Shown: piece by piece, positions 7,587 to 17,010 of the stretch
Numbering within the stretch: position 1 is the first letter of the stretch
Layout: every line of letters begins with the position of its first letter
Translations under genes and position numbers: made by a program
The notes under the pieces: model-generated
Told to the model about the DNA's origin: nothing
Database searches by the model: none
The model's input: the letters and a program-made list of their open reading frames with translations, nothing else
NCBI RefSeq assembly: GCF_001292705.1
Contig: NZ_LGAK01000016.1
Location: 1-64,000, forward strand
From: Marinagarivorans algicola
Lineage (GTDB): Bacteria > Pseudomonadota > Gammaproteobacteria > Pseudomonadales > Cellvibrionaceae
DNA length: 64,000 bases
Direction: 5' to 3'

Positions 7587-10500
7587 ATGAAGTCTCTCAG
7601 ATTTAACGCTATTGATGTTCTTGACCCCCGTTTTATTCAGCAAGCACCAAAAGACCTATGGGCATTCATTTCACCACTGTATGCCGTGGACGAAGAGCAA
7701 TGGCTTACCCAATTACTGCCGCTAGCTAAACCTTCACAAACCGAGCTAAACAACACGACCCGCGCTGCAACAGCACTCATTGCTAACGTCCGCAAAGACG
7801 ACAACAGTGTCTCTATGATTGATTCACTGCTGCTTGAGTACAGCCTCGATACCAAAGAAGGCATTTTATTAATGTGCCTAGCCGAGGCGTTAATGCGTGT
7901 GCCCGATAAAGCCACTGCCGATGCTTTTATCAAAGACCGCTTGCGGGTTGCCGACTGGGCCTCTCACGCTCAAAAGTCAGCGTCTTTTTTTGTTAATGCC
8001 TCTACTTGGGGGCTCTTGCTGACAGGCAAAATTGTCACCATGAGCGAGAAAAAAGACGGCACTGCTGGGCATTTGGTAGGTCGCATGGTCAACCGTGTTT
8101 CAGAGCCGGTTATTCGGAAAGCCATGAATCAGGCCATGAAAATAATGGGTCACCAATTTGTTTTGGGTCGCGATATTAAAGAGGCGCTTTCGCGTGGCAA
8201 TAGCTATCGCGATAAGGGCTACACTTACTCTTTTGATATGCTGGGCGAAGCAGCACTCACGTTAGATGATGCCGCTAAATACCTTAAAGCTTACCAAGAC
8301 GCCATCACATCGATAGGCCAAGACAACGCCAGTACACGCTATACAAGTACTAGCCTACCCACTATTTCGATTAAATTATCGGCCTTGCACCCGCGTTACG
8401 AAGTGGGCTGCAAAGCGCGCGTCATGACCGAGCTGTTTGCAACAGTTAAAACATTAATTATTCAGGCGCGCCAGCTGGGGGTCGGCATTACGATTGATGC
8501 CGAAGAGGCCGATCGCTTAGAGTTATCACTCGCATTATTTGAAGCGCTTTATCACGATGAAGCAGTGCGTGGTTGGGGGTTATTTGGCCTAGTGGTGCAA
8601 GCGTATTCGAAGCGTGCACTACCCGTACTCGCCTGGCTTGCCGCCCTTGCCAAAACCCAAGGCGATCGCATTCCTGTGCGCTTAGTAAAAGGGGCATATT
8701 GGGACTCAGAAATTAAACTCTGCCAGCAGCGTGGTATTCAAGGCTATCCTGTTTATACCCGCAAAGAATCTACCGATGTGGCATATTTAGCCTGTGCACA
8801 TTTTTTATTGAGCGAGCATGTACGCGCACATATTTTTCCGCAATTCGCCAGTCACAATGCACACACGATTGCCGCTATTGAGTGCTTAGCAAAGCAATTA
8901 GGCGCGACCAATAATACCTTTGAGTTTCAACGCTTACACGGCATGGGCGATGCGCTATACGACAATGTCATTAAAAACGCTGATACCTGTGTGCGTATTT
9001 ATGCCCCAGTGGGCAGCCATAAAGATTTACTGCCGTACCTAGTGCGTCGCTTACTCGAAAATGGCGCTAATAGCTCGTTTGTCCATCGCTTGATCGATGC
9101 TAGCTACCCTATTGAGCAACTAGTGCATCACCCTGTAACCACTCTGGAAAGCCGTAAGTCGCTGGCCAATCCACATATTAAATTACCCACGCACTTATTT
9201 GATGATCGCAAAAATTCTTTTGGCCCCAACATCGAAATCGAGTCAGACTGGACACCCTTTAAAGCTAAGATTGATGCCTTTATGGCTGCCGAGCCGGCCT
9301 CTCCATTGCAAAACGACGCGCCACACAACGAGCAATTCGATAACAAAAAAACTAAACTGTGGCGTGCTTACCCTATTGTAGGCGGCCAAGCCGTCACCAC
9401 GCAGCCCTCTCATCAAGCGCAAGCTAATCAAGAGCAGGGCAATCAAAAACAAAGCGACAATGAACAAAACCGTACAGCACAAAACAATACAACACAAAGC
9501 CATAAGGTCTTTAGCCCCTACGACCACCAACAGTGTGTAGGCACAGTTGATTGGGCCACGGCTGCCAACGTGACCCAAGCGATTGACCTTGCCGCCGCCG
9601 CATTTCCCAAATGGTCAGCAACCCCTGCCGTAGAGCGCGCCGGCTGCTTAGACCGCATGGCCGATTTAATGGAAGCTCACTACCCCGAACTAATGGCGCT
9701 GTGCCACCGCGAAGCCGGTAAAACGATTCAAGACAGTATTGATGAGGTGCGCGAAGCTGTCGATTTTTGCCGGTACTACGCACAACAAGTGCGCAGCCAT
9801 TTTGCCGAGCCTACCGACTATCAAGACTTTATGGGCCACACACAAACAGTGCAAGCCACAGGCCGCGGCGTATTTGCTTGCATTAGCCCTTGGAATTTTC
9901 CGCTGGCTATTTTTATTGGCCAAGTGGTCGCCGCCCTTGCGGTAGGCAATACCGTTGTAGCCAAACCCGCCGAGCAAACCAGTTTAATTGCCACGCGTGC
10001 GGTTGAGCTATTGCATAGCGCAGGCGTGCCTAGCAATGTTGTTCACTTATTACCCGGCGACGGCGCCACAGTGGGCCATGCAATAACATCTGATACCCGT
10101 ATTGCAGGTTTAGCCTTTACCGGCTCAACCGGTACCGCTCAACATATTAACCGCACATTGGCTGCGCGCGGCGTAGCGCCCATTCCCGTCATTGCAGAAA
10201 CAGGTGGCCAGAATGCCATGCTGGTTGACTCTACATCGCTGCCCGAGCAAGTGGTACGCGATGCTGTGCGCTCAGCGTTTGCATCGGCCGGTCAGCGTTG
10301 CTCGGCCTTGCGGGTTTTATTTATTCAAGACGATATTGCCGATAAAATTATCCCGATGATCAAAGGTGCTATGCAAGAGCAAGTCGTTGGCCTGCCTTAT
10401 TTGCACAGTACCGATATTGGTCCTGTTATCGATCCAAAAGCACAAGCGATGCTACTTGCACACATAGAAGACATGAAAAAAACAGGCAAGCTTATAGCTC

Positions 10501-10895
10501 AGTCACCGCTGCCTAAGCTCGCTCAACAAGGCACGTTTGTAGCACCTACCGCTATCGAAATTGACAGTATTGAGCAGCTCAGCGATGAGAAGTTTGGCCC
10601 CATTTTGCATGTTATTCGCTATAAGGCACGCGAGCTGGATCGCATTATCGATACCATTAACCACTCAGGTTTTGGCCTTACGCTTGGTGTTCATAGCCGT
10701 AACGAAACAACCTGCGCGCGCATTGCCAAAAGGGCGCGTGTAGGTAATATCTACATTAACCGCGACCAAGTCGGGGCTGTTGTGGGTGTACAACCCTTTG
10801 GCGGGCAAGGTTTATCGGGTACTGGGCCCAAAGCGGGCGGACCTCATTATTTACACCGTTTTACTATTGAGCAAACGCTTAGGAGCTCACTATGA
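7587..10895 (+). CDS. putA: Bifunctional proline dehydrogenase / P5C dehydrogenase (PutA core)
   Basis: 1102 residues from ATG 7587. PutA oxidises proline to P5C with FAD and then P5C to glutamate with NAD+. The PRODH barrel spans roughly residues 190-520, with RLVKGAYWDSEIK near 364 in the substrate/FAD region. The ALDH domain follows, with SPWNFPLAIF near 767, Glu in AETGGQNAM near 871 and the catalytic Cys in AGQRCSALR near 905. There is no N-terminal ribbon-helix-helix DNA-binding domain, so it should not repress its own gene. A Gln/Asn-rich stretch (about 604-641) interrupts the ALDH N-terminal part. The chain stops right after the ALDH domain, and the usual long-PutA C-terminal domain is the next gene, overlapping by ATGA. 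Confidence 0.95.
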   Translation: MKSLRFNAIDVLDPRFIQQAPKDLWAFISPLYAVDEEQWLTQLLPLAKPSQTELNNTTRAATALIANVRKDDNSVSMIDSLLLEYSLDTKEGILLMCLAEALMRVPDKATADAFIKDRLRVADWASHAQKSASFFVNASTWGLLLTGKIVTMSEKKDGTAGHLVGRMVNRVSEPVIRKAMNQAMKIMGHQFVLGRDIKEALSRGNSYRDKGYTYSFDMLGEAALTLDDAAKYLKAYQDAITSIGQDNASTRYTSTSLPTISIKLSALHPRYEVGCKARVMTELFATVKTLIIQARQLGVGITIDAEEADRLELSLALFEALYHDEAVRGWGLFGLVVQAYSKRALPVLAWLAALAKTQGDRIPVRLVKGAYWDSEIKLCQQRGIQGYPVYTRKESTDVAYLACAHFLLSEHVRAHIFPQFASHNAHTIAAIECLAKQLGATNNTFEFQRLHGMGDALYDNVIKNADTCVRIYAPVGSHKDLLPYLVRRLLENGANSSFVHRLIDASYPIEQLVHHPVTTLESRKSLANPHIKLPTHLFDDRKNSFGPNIEIESDWTPFKAKIDAFMAAEPASPLQNDAPHNEQFDNKKTKLWRAYPIVGGQAVTTQPSHQAQANQEQGNQKQSDNEQNRTAQNNTTQSHKVFSPYDHQQCVGTVDWATAANVTQAIDLAAAAFPKWSATPAVERAGCLDRMADLMEAHYPELMALCHREAGKTIQDSIDEVREAVDFCRYYAQQVRSHFAEPTDYQDFMGHTQTVQATGRGVFACISPWNFPLAIFIGQVVAALAVGNTVVAKPAEQTSLIATRAVELLHSAGVPSNVVHLLPGDGATVGHAITSDTRIAGLAFTGSTGTAQHINRTLAARGVAPIPVIAETGGQNAMLVDSTSLPEQVVRDAVRSAFASAGQRCSALRVLFIQDDIADKIIPMIKGAMQEQVVGLPYLHSTDIGPVIDPKAQAMLLAHIEDMKKTGKLIAQSPLPKLAQQGTFVAPTAIEIDSIEQLSDEKFGPILHVIRYKARELDRIIDTINHSGFGLTLGVHSRNETTCARIAKRARVGNIYINRDQVGAVVGVQPFGGQGLSGTGPKAGGPHYLHRFTIEQTLRSSL

Positions 10896-11608
10896 CTACT
10901 ATTATGCCAGCTAGCGAACCAACGCCTGCAACCCCACTCCACACAGCTGCGTCTGTTTTTGAGCCATGGAATGCGCTGGGCGTCAATACACGCACCCAGA
11001 TTTTAAGCCAAGCAGCACAATCGCTCTCACTCGCCCCCCAAAAAATGGCGTTATGGCAACTGGCTAACGCCCAAAAAAAACTCGCACAAACACACATAAT
11101 GCCAGGACCAACCGGCGAGCTTAACGAGCTCTCTAATCTAGGCCGCGGTAGCTTTTTATGCCTGTCACTTATGGGAAATGACACAGAACAATCGACTATC
11201 GGTCTTGCTGGCCAAATATTTACAGCGCTTGTGACCGGTAACCCAGTGATTACGGTCGGTAAAATAGGGCAAGTATTCACAGACGCCATAGCACCTTTTG
11301 TGGCTCCAGGGGTTATTCAAAATATTGCTGATAACGCACTGGATGCCATTATAGAGGCCAACCCACTTGCCGGTGTTGCGCTATTGTGTGACGACGCTAC
11401 CGTTGTTAACACGCTCAATACACGCTTGGCAGCAAAAGACGGTTTGATTACCCAGTTAGTCGCCGAAACCAGCAGCGCGACACTCAGTACTATTGCTCAG
11501 CCTCATTATGCTTTGCGATTTGTAACTGAGCGCACAGTATCTATAAACACCACAGCGATCGGCGGCAATGCCACCTTATTGGAGCTAGGTAGCTTAGACG
11601 AAGCGTAA
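10892..11608 (+). CDS. Detached C-terminal domain of PutA
   Basis: 238 residues. GPTGELNELSNLGRG near residues 70-85 and the ending ERTVSINTTAIGGNATLLELG match the C-terminal domain of long PutA proteins (E. coli PutA ends in a similar NTAAAGGNASLM motif). In those proteins this domain has a degenerate ALDH fold and helps seal the channel between the two active sites. Here it is a separate cistron whose ATG overlaps the putA stop (ATGA), which implies translational coupling. It lacks catalytic ALDH residues. A frameshift in a once-fused gene is possible, but the clean ATGA junction and its own N-terminus favour two polypeptides that assemble together. Confidence 0.8.
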   Translation: MTTIMPASEPTPATPLHTAASVFEPWNALGVNTRTQILSQAAQSLSLAPQKMALWQLANAQKKLAQTHIMPGPTGELNELSNLGRGSFLCLSLMGNDTEQSTIGLAGQIFTALVTGNPVITVGKIGQVFTDAIAPFVAPGVIQNIADNALDAIIEANPLAGVALLCDDATVVNTLNTRLAAKDGLITQLVAETSSATLSTIAQPHYALRFVTERTVSINTTAIGGNATLLELGSLDEA

Positions 11609-11660
11609 AAATAGCAATGCTAAATACTTTATCTTTTGTTAACAATAGTGCGATAAATGA

Positions 11661-12107
11661 ATGGGTATATTTCCAAAAATAGGGGTTGGCCCTATTCGGT
11701 TCGGCATGACAATGGGCCAAGTCAGAAGTTTATGGGGGCAACCCGAGCACATTGAATCGTTTATTGCCGCCAAGCACAAACCCGAAGAACGCTCCATCGA
11801 ATGGATGTACGACAAAGGCGTGCAACTGAGCTTTTCTTATGATGATCAGTTTATATTAGGGTGCATCACTCTCAGCGATAAAAGCCAAACGCTTTATGGA
11901 CTGCCCATTGTTGGTATAACAGAATATGAACTGATCCGGTATTTTACAGAACTAGAGCTCGAAGATGATTTAGGCGAGAACGGTAGAAACTTTGTACTGA
12001 GTGATCGGGAATTATCAATTTGGGTCGTTGATGGTATTGTTGATAACATAACACTCTTCCCCCAATACGATAAAACCGGCAACACGCCTATTTGGCCAAT
12101 AGGCTAA
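11661..12107 (+). CDS. Hypothetical protein, 148 residues
   Basis: Function not recognised. The start MGIFPKIGVGPIRFGMTMGQVRSLWGQP resembles small cytosolic proteins with an opening strand, a glycine and a helix ending in a G-x-P turn, loosely like BamE-type folds or immunity-protein families. It is acidic, with no signal peptide or membrane segment. It lies 52 bases after the PutA C-terminal cistron in the same direction, so it may share that transcript. The ribosome site is weak. It is a real-looking gene by length and composition, but no role can be assigned. Confidence 0.6.
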   Translation: MGIFPKIGVGPIRFGMTMGQVRSLWGQPEHIESFIAAKHKPEERSIEWMYDKGVQLSFSYDDQFILGCITLSDKSQTLYGLPIVGITEYELIRYFTELELEDDLGENGRNFVLSDRELSIWVVDGIVDNITLFPQYDKTGNTPIWPIG

Positions 12108-12422
12108 ATAGCAATCAAAGTCTTGCGCTCGCCTGACGAGTATCGTGAATCAACACGATTGAAGTATTACTGTGTGCGTCATTTTTTATTATTAAACTTT
12201 ATTATTGAACTTTATTATTGAACTTTAACGTATAACCCAAATCAAGAGCGTATAACCCACTCACACTTTGAGTGTTGAATTTATACGGTGAATATAGGCT
12301 TGCTAATTATTTTACACTGGCGTGTATCGATTATACCCATCATGCCGAGTACGTATTTTTTAATTAACAAGCGCCTTACCAAAAAAGTCCTTATTTAAGG
12401 CACGCAAATTTAAAGGCACAAT
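12108..12422. repeat. Intergenic stretch with short tandem repeats
   Basis: The 13-base unit AACTTTATTATTG occurs twice in tandem at 12195-12220 and again in part. GCGTATAACCCA-like words occur twice (near 12228 and 12249). No gene is seen. The rest is AT-rich and probably carries the promoter for the next gene, an oxidoreductase. Confidence 0.5.
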
Positions 12423-13502
12423 ATGAGCTCTAATGACATTCTTTTTAACAATCTTTCTATCGGCGATATGGATATTGCAAACCGCATTTGGATGGCTCCG
12501 CTAACACGCTGCCGCGCAGGTTTAGAGCATATCCCTAATACACTTATGGCTGAACATTATGCACAGCGTGCCTCTGCCGGCATCATTGTGGCTGAAGCCA
12601 CTATGGCAATGGAAGGCTGCTCTGCATTCTGGCAAGAGCCCGGTATTTATTCCGACGCACAAATCGCTGGCTGGAAACTTGTCACCAATGCCGTGCACGC
12701 CAAAGGTGGCAAAATATTTTTGCAGCTTTGGCACGGCGGCAGAGCTTGTCACCCTGCATTAAATGGCGGTAAACAACCCGTTGCCCCAAGCCCAATAGCC
12801 ATTGAAGACGAAGTTCACACCCCCGATGGTAAGCTGCCGCAAGTTGTGCCTCGTGCACTGCGCGATGATGAAATACCAAGCATTATTGCCGGCTTTAAAC
12901 AAGCTGCCATTAACGCCAAAGCCGCCGGTTTTGATGGTGTCGAGGTGCACGGTGCTAATGGCTATTTACTGGACCAATTTTTACGCGATGGCTCGAATAA
13001 ACGTGACGGCCAATATGGTGGCTCACTTGAAAATCGCGCCCGCTTACTTTTAGAGGTTGTTAGTGCTGTGTGCGAAGTTTGGGACAGCAAGCGTGTAGGT
13101 CTGCGTATTTCGCCTTTAAATAGCTACAATAGTATGCTCGATAGCGATCCTATAGGCCTAACGGCTTGGCTCGCCAAACGCTTAAATGACTTTAACTTAG
13201 GTTATTTACATGTTATGCGTGCTGACTTTTTTCAGACTCAAACAGGCGACGTACTCACCCCAGCGCGCGAACACTTTAAAGGTGTACTGGTCGGCAATAT
13301 GGGTTATAACGCCGACGAGGCCGCTGAAGCAGTGAATGCCGGCAAGCTCGATGCCGTTGCTTTTGGTACGCCCTTTTTGGCCAACCCCGATTTGCCCGCG
13401 CGCATACAAGCTGCTGCACCACTCAACACACCCGACGAAGCCACATTTTATACGCAGTCGGCGGCAGGCTATACCGATTACCCAACGCTCGATAATCATT
13501 AA
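12423..13502 (+). CDS. Old yellow enzyme family alkene reductase (NemA-like)
   Basis: 359 residues. An FMN-dependent, NAD(P)H-using reductase of activated alkenes, maleimides or nitro esters. The barrel begins IANRIWMAPLTRCRA. KIFLQLWHGGRACHP holds the QLWHxGR motif. VEVHGANGYLLDQFLRDGSN followed by YGGSLENRARLL is the family signature near residues 175-208. The late VGNMGYNADEAAEAV and VAFGTPFLANPDLP are the phosphate-binding strands. AAAGG precedes the ATG. No adjacent regulator such as NemR is seen. The true substrate is unknown. Confidence 0.93.
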   Translation: MSSNDILFNNLSIGDMDIANRIWMAPLTRCRAGLEHIPNTLMAEHYAQRASAGIIVAEATMAMEGCSAFWQEPGIYSDAQIAGWKLVTNAVHAKGGKIFLQLWHGGRACHPALNGGKQPVAPSPIAIEDEVHTPDGKLPQVVPRALRDDEIPSIIAGFKQAAINAKAAGFDGVEVHGANGYLLDQFLRDGSNKRDGQYGGSLENRARLLLEVVSAVCEVWDSKRVGLRISPLNSYNSMLDSDPIGLTAWLAKRLNDFNLGYLHVMRADFFQTQTGDVLTPAREHFKGVLVGNMGYNADEAAEAVNAGKLDAVAFGTPFLANPDLPARIQAAAPLNTPDEATFYTQSAAGYTDYPTLDNH

Positions 13503-13837
13503 ATTATCAGACTCCTCTGACCTTTACTGCAAACCTGCCCTACAAGTCTTTTTGCAATAAACATTGGCAGTAAGGCTTGTAGCTATTATGGATGGCCAAT
13601 AAGCTACCCGTAGACCTACAACGCAATGGCTTTACGAATGATAGAGAGATCGCTGTCTTACCCTTCTTTTTTATTCAATTATCTACCGTAAAGCCGCTTA
13701 CCCGTAGCAAAGATTATTCAGTTAATAAATAAAAAATGCGCAGTATTATCCCTATGCTGATAGGGTTTTGTAGCTTAGTTAAATAACAACTAAAAACAGA
13801 GTTACGCTCTTACACTTAACATTAATAGCTGTCATTT
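13503..13837. other. Intergenic region, no gene seen
   Basis: 335 bases. CTACAAG near 13539 and CTTGTAG near 13575 could form a weak hairpin after the reductase gene. No T-run follows, so it is a poor terminator. Nothing else was recognised. Confidence 0.35.
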
Positions 13838-14533
13838 ATGATTATTCATCTTTTTCATATCCCTACATTAGCGGCCAATATTCCTTTATCGACAGCGCAA
13901 GAGCTCCTTGATATAGAAGAAAAAAACAACGCCGCCAACATAAGAGCTAACCACCGTCTACACGAATTTATTTACGGGCGCTACTGTTTAAAATTAGCGC
14001 TAGCCAAGCACCTTAATGTACCCGCTAAAAGCCTCACGCTATTAAAGCGACCCCAAGGTAAATTATATTTACAAGATAATCCTATTTTTTTTAACTTGAC
14101 TCACTCGGGGGAATATCTTGCCTTTTGTATTAGCAGCGATGGCGAAATAGGCATAGATATCGAGCATGTACAAAAACGCACTGCCAATATCATCGGTGTT
14201 GCCAAGCGCTACTTTACCCCCGCAGAATACCAAGCGATACAGCGCTGTGAAGGGCGCGAACAATACGCTTTATTTTATAAAGTATGGACACTCAAAGAAG
14301 CCGCATTCAAAGCCACAGGCGCAGGAATTAGCGCAGGGCTAGAACGGATGAATGCACTGGAAATTAGCCCTCAGCAACCGCAAATGCTACATCTTGCAAA
14401 AAGCCAGCATGTCTTGTGGTTTAATCACTGGCTTAACCCGTTAGGCTTTGAGGATATTTTTTTAGCGATTGCACTCGAGCCCACACATTTATCTTCAGCA
14501 GCCCCTGTCTTTGAGCTATCGAATGATCTTTAA
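13838..14533 (+). CDS. 4'-phosphopantetheinyl transferase (Sfp type)
   Basis: 231 residues. It transfers phosphopantetheine from CoA to a carrier protein serine. The Mg-binding motif IGIDIEHVQKR lies near residue 105, and KVWTLKEAAFKATGAGI near 148 gives the W-x-x-KEA-x-x-K signature. NLTHSGEYLAFCIS precedes them. The length fits the EntD/Sfp class. No polyketide or peptide synthetase genes lie nearby, so it may serve distant clusters or a housekeeping carrier. The ribosome site is weak. Confidence 0.92.
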   Translation: MIIHLFHIPTLAANIPLSTAQELLDIEEKNNAANIRANHRLHEFIYGRYCLKLALAKHLNVPAKSLTLLKRPQGKLYLQDNPIFFNLTHSGEYLAFCISSDGEIGIDIEHVQKRTANIIGVAKRYFTPAEYQAIQRCEGREQYALFYKVWTLKEAAFKATGAGISAGLERMNALEISPQQPQMLHLAKSQHVLWFNHWLNPLGFEDIFLAIALEPTHLSSAAPVFELSNDL

Positions 14534-14576
14534 AGGGCTTGGCTCAAGAGGGTTTCATCAGTGCGATAAGTCGCGA

Positions 14577-14960
14577 CTATAGCTCAATCTCCCCCAGATA
14601 CACCGATTTAAAACCTGTTTTATCAAACCCTTGAATACGGTGATCATTAATAGTAATTAAAGGGATGCCTTGCCCGCCCAAGCGCCGATATTCACGCTCG
14701 GCTTGCGGGCTTTTTTCGATATCGCGCTCTACAAACGGTACATTTTTACTCGTAAAATAGGTTCTTGCTGCTTTGCAGTAAGTGCACCACTCGGCGCTAT
14801 ACAATACAACACTGGGCAATTCATTATTAACAACTTTAGGGTGGTTAGGGTCAACCAAAGGGGCGCGTGATTGCGATAAGCCTTTTTGCACCCCTGCAAT
14901 CACGGCACCAGCCATCCCTACAAATAATACTAATGGTATAACCTGCTTTAAACGCGTCAC
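14577..14960 (-). CDS. Membrane-anchored glutaredoxin-like protein
   Basis: 127 residues from a GTG start. An N-terminal hydrophobic segment (VIPLVLFVGMAGAVIAGV) is followed by a thioredoxin-fold domain with VVLYSAEWCTYCKAARTYF, a CxxC active site. Then come FVERDIEKSP and GGQGIPLITIN, the cis-Pro region of glutaredoxins. The domain probably faces the periplasm or is tethered at the membrane. AGGGCAGG precedes the GTG. The neighbours give no clue to the thiol partner. Confidence 0.85.
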   Translation of the reverse strand: MTRLKQVIPLVLFVGMAGAVIAGVQKGLSQSRAPLVDPNHPKVVNNELPSVVLYSAEWCTYCKAARTYFTSKNVPFVERDIEKSPQAEREYRRLGGQGIPLITINDHRIQGFDKTGFKSVYLGEIEL

Positions 14961-15186
14961 TTTGCCTGCCCTTTAATTGTTAAATTCACTTGCACTACCT
15001 ATCGGTACGATATTCTATAGCAGCTCGTGCCTCAATGGATAAAAATACACCCTCAAACCTACATGCCATACAGCTGTACCTAGCATTTATATAACTCATA
15101 CCTATAAGCAAAGGCCTTTAAAGTCTTTTGAATTCTTGTCAAAAAACCTTACCATGCCGCCATTTTTACCATTATGAGTGTATAAG

Positions 15187-16959
15187 ATGGAATGGCAAGG
15201 TTGGGCGGCATTGGCAATTACCCTTGGCGCGCTCGCAATATTAATCACCACGACTCTCGGTGCGCACTTAGTTATGATGGGCGCATTAGTGTTGCTCGGC
15301 GTACTCGGCATTTTAACCAGCAGCGAAGCATTAGCGGGCTTTAGCAATAGCGGCGTCATAACCGTAGCCGCTATGTTTGTAGTAGCCGCTGGTATTCATG
15401 GCTCTGGTGGTATCGACTTGTTGGTGAATAAAGTCTTGGGCAACCCTAAAACAGAGCGTAGTGCTCTAGCGCGCATTTTTGCCCCAGTTGTTCTGCTCAG
15501 TGGGTTTTTAAACAATACCCCGGTTGTTGCAACCATGATTCCTGCACTGCATGCATGGTCTCGTAAAATTGGCATACCCGCATCCAAGTTAATGATTCCA
15601 CTAAGCTATAGCGCTATTTTAGGCGGCACACTCACGTTAATTGGTACCAGCACCAATTTAGTGGTTAACGGTCAATACCAAGCCATAACGGGTGAGGCCG
15701 GGTTTTCACTGTTTTCGATTACGCTTGTCGGTATACCGGTAACCATTGCTGGCATTATTTTTATGCTAATTTTTTTCCCTAAATGGCTACCCAGTCGCAA
15801 CACGGGTAATGCGTTTGGGAATTTACGTGAATTCACCTTAGAAGTCGCTATAGACCCTAACGGCCCACTTGTTGGCAAAACAGTCGCGCAGGCAGGTTTA
15901 CGTAATTTGGAGCGTGTTTATTTAGTCGAAATCGAGCGCGGCGGTACTATTGTGACAGCCACACCCTCAGAGGAGCGACTAAAAGCCAATGATCGGTTAG
16001 TATTTGCTGGAGACACTCAGGCTATATCGGACCTGCTGCGCATTCACGGTATTATTCCATCGCTCGAACAAGACACCTACCAATCACTCGCCACCGATCG
16101 CTCTGAGCGCTGCTTGGTAGAAGCGGTGGTATCGCCGCATTGTGCCGCTGTAGGCTACGCTATACGCGATGCGCAATTCCACGATCGCTATGGTGCAATT
16201 GTATTAGCGGTGGCACGCAACGGTGAGCGCTTACAGGGTAATCTCAGTAGCATTCGCTTAAAAGCCGGTGATACTTTATTACTCGAGTCGCGCCCTGCTT
16301 TTGTCAGTCGACAAAAATACAATAAAGACTTTTTACTGATTAATGATTTAGCCACTTTACAGCCCCGCCACGAAAAAGCCTACATCGCTTGGGGCATACT
16401 TGCAGTGATTGTCGCTGCGGCAGGTTTTGGTGTAACCAGTATGCTGTATGCCTCGCTGGTAGGCGCAGGTTTGATGCTGATGACCGGCTGCTGCTCGGTC
16501 AGTCAAGCCGAAAAAAGTATCGACTTTCAAGTTATTATTACCATTGCAGCATCCTTTGCCTTAGGCGCAGCGCTGCAAAAAACTGGCGTCGCCACTTTTT
16601 TAGCTCACCATCTTATTGAGGCTAGCCAAAATAATCCGCTACTTATGCTAATACTGGTTTATGTCTGCGTGTCTCTTCTAACCGAAATGATTACCAATAA
16701 TGCCGCCGCTATTTTAATGCTGCCGATTGCCCTCGACTTAACCAGTCGCGCAGGGCTCAATCATGAACCTTTTATCTTTGCTATTATGATGGCTGCTTCA
16801 GCCAGCTTTGCCACACCGCTGGGCTATCAAACCAACCTCATGGTATATGGACCAGGCAATTATCGCTTCACCGATTTTATTAAAGTGGGTTTACCGATGA
16901 ATATATTTGTGGGTGCCGTATCGCTCATCACTATCATCGCAATTTGGCCTTTATCATAA
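15187..16959 (+). CDS. SLC13/DASS-family transporter with RCK_C domains
   Basis: 590 residues from ATG 15187 (GTG 15178 would add three). Many hydrophobic segments form two transport repeats. LSGFLNNTPVVATMIPAL near residue 105 and LTEMITNNAAAILMLPIAL near 510 are the paired NNTP/NNAA substrate and Na+ motifs of this family. Between them two TrkA-C/RCK_C-like domains (about 215-300 and 310-385) suggest regulation by a ligand. It probably imports sulfate or a dicarboxylate with Na+. GAG at 15176 is suitably spaced for the ATG. It is convergent with the next gene. Confidence 0.9.
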   Translation: MEWQGWAALAITLGALAILITTTLGAHLVMMGALVLLGVLGILTSSEALAGFSNSGVITVAAMFVVAAGIHGSGGIDLLVNKVLGNPKTERSALARIFAPVVLLSGFLNNTPVVATMIPALHAWSRKIGIPASKLMIPLSYSAILGGTLTLIGTSTNLVVNGQYQAITGEAGFSLFSITLVGIPVTIAGIIFMLIFFPKWLPSRNTGNAFGNLREFTLEVAIDPNGPLVGKTVAQAGLRNLERVYLVEIERGGTIVTATPSEERLKANDRLVFAGDTQAISDLLRIHGIIPSLEQDTYQSLATDRSERCLVEAVVSPHCAAVGYAIRDAQFHDRYGAIVLAVARNGERLQGNLSSIRLKAGDTLLLESRPAFVSRQKYNKDFLLINDLATLQPRHEKAYIAWGILAVIVAAAGFGVTSMLYASLVGAGLMLMTGCCSVSQAEKSIDFQVIITIAASFALGAALQKTGVATFLAHHLIEASQNNPLLMLILVYVCVSLLTEMITNNAAAILMLPIALDLTSRAGLNHEPFIFAIMMAASASFATPLGYQTNLMVYGPGNYRFTDFIKVGLPMNIFVGAVSLITIIAIWPLS

Positions 16960-17010
16960 TTTTTGTGCTAACACTCGCATCTACTTACTGGGCCCTTTCC
17001 GATCATCCAA

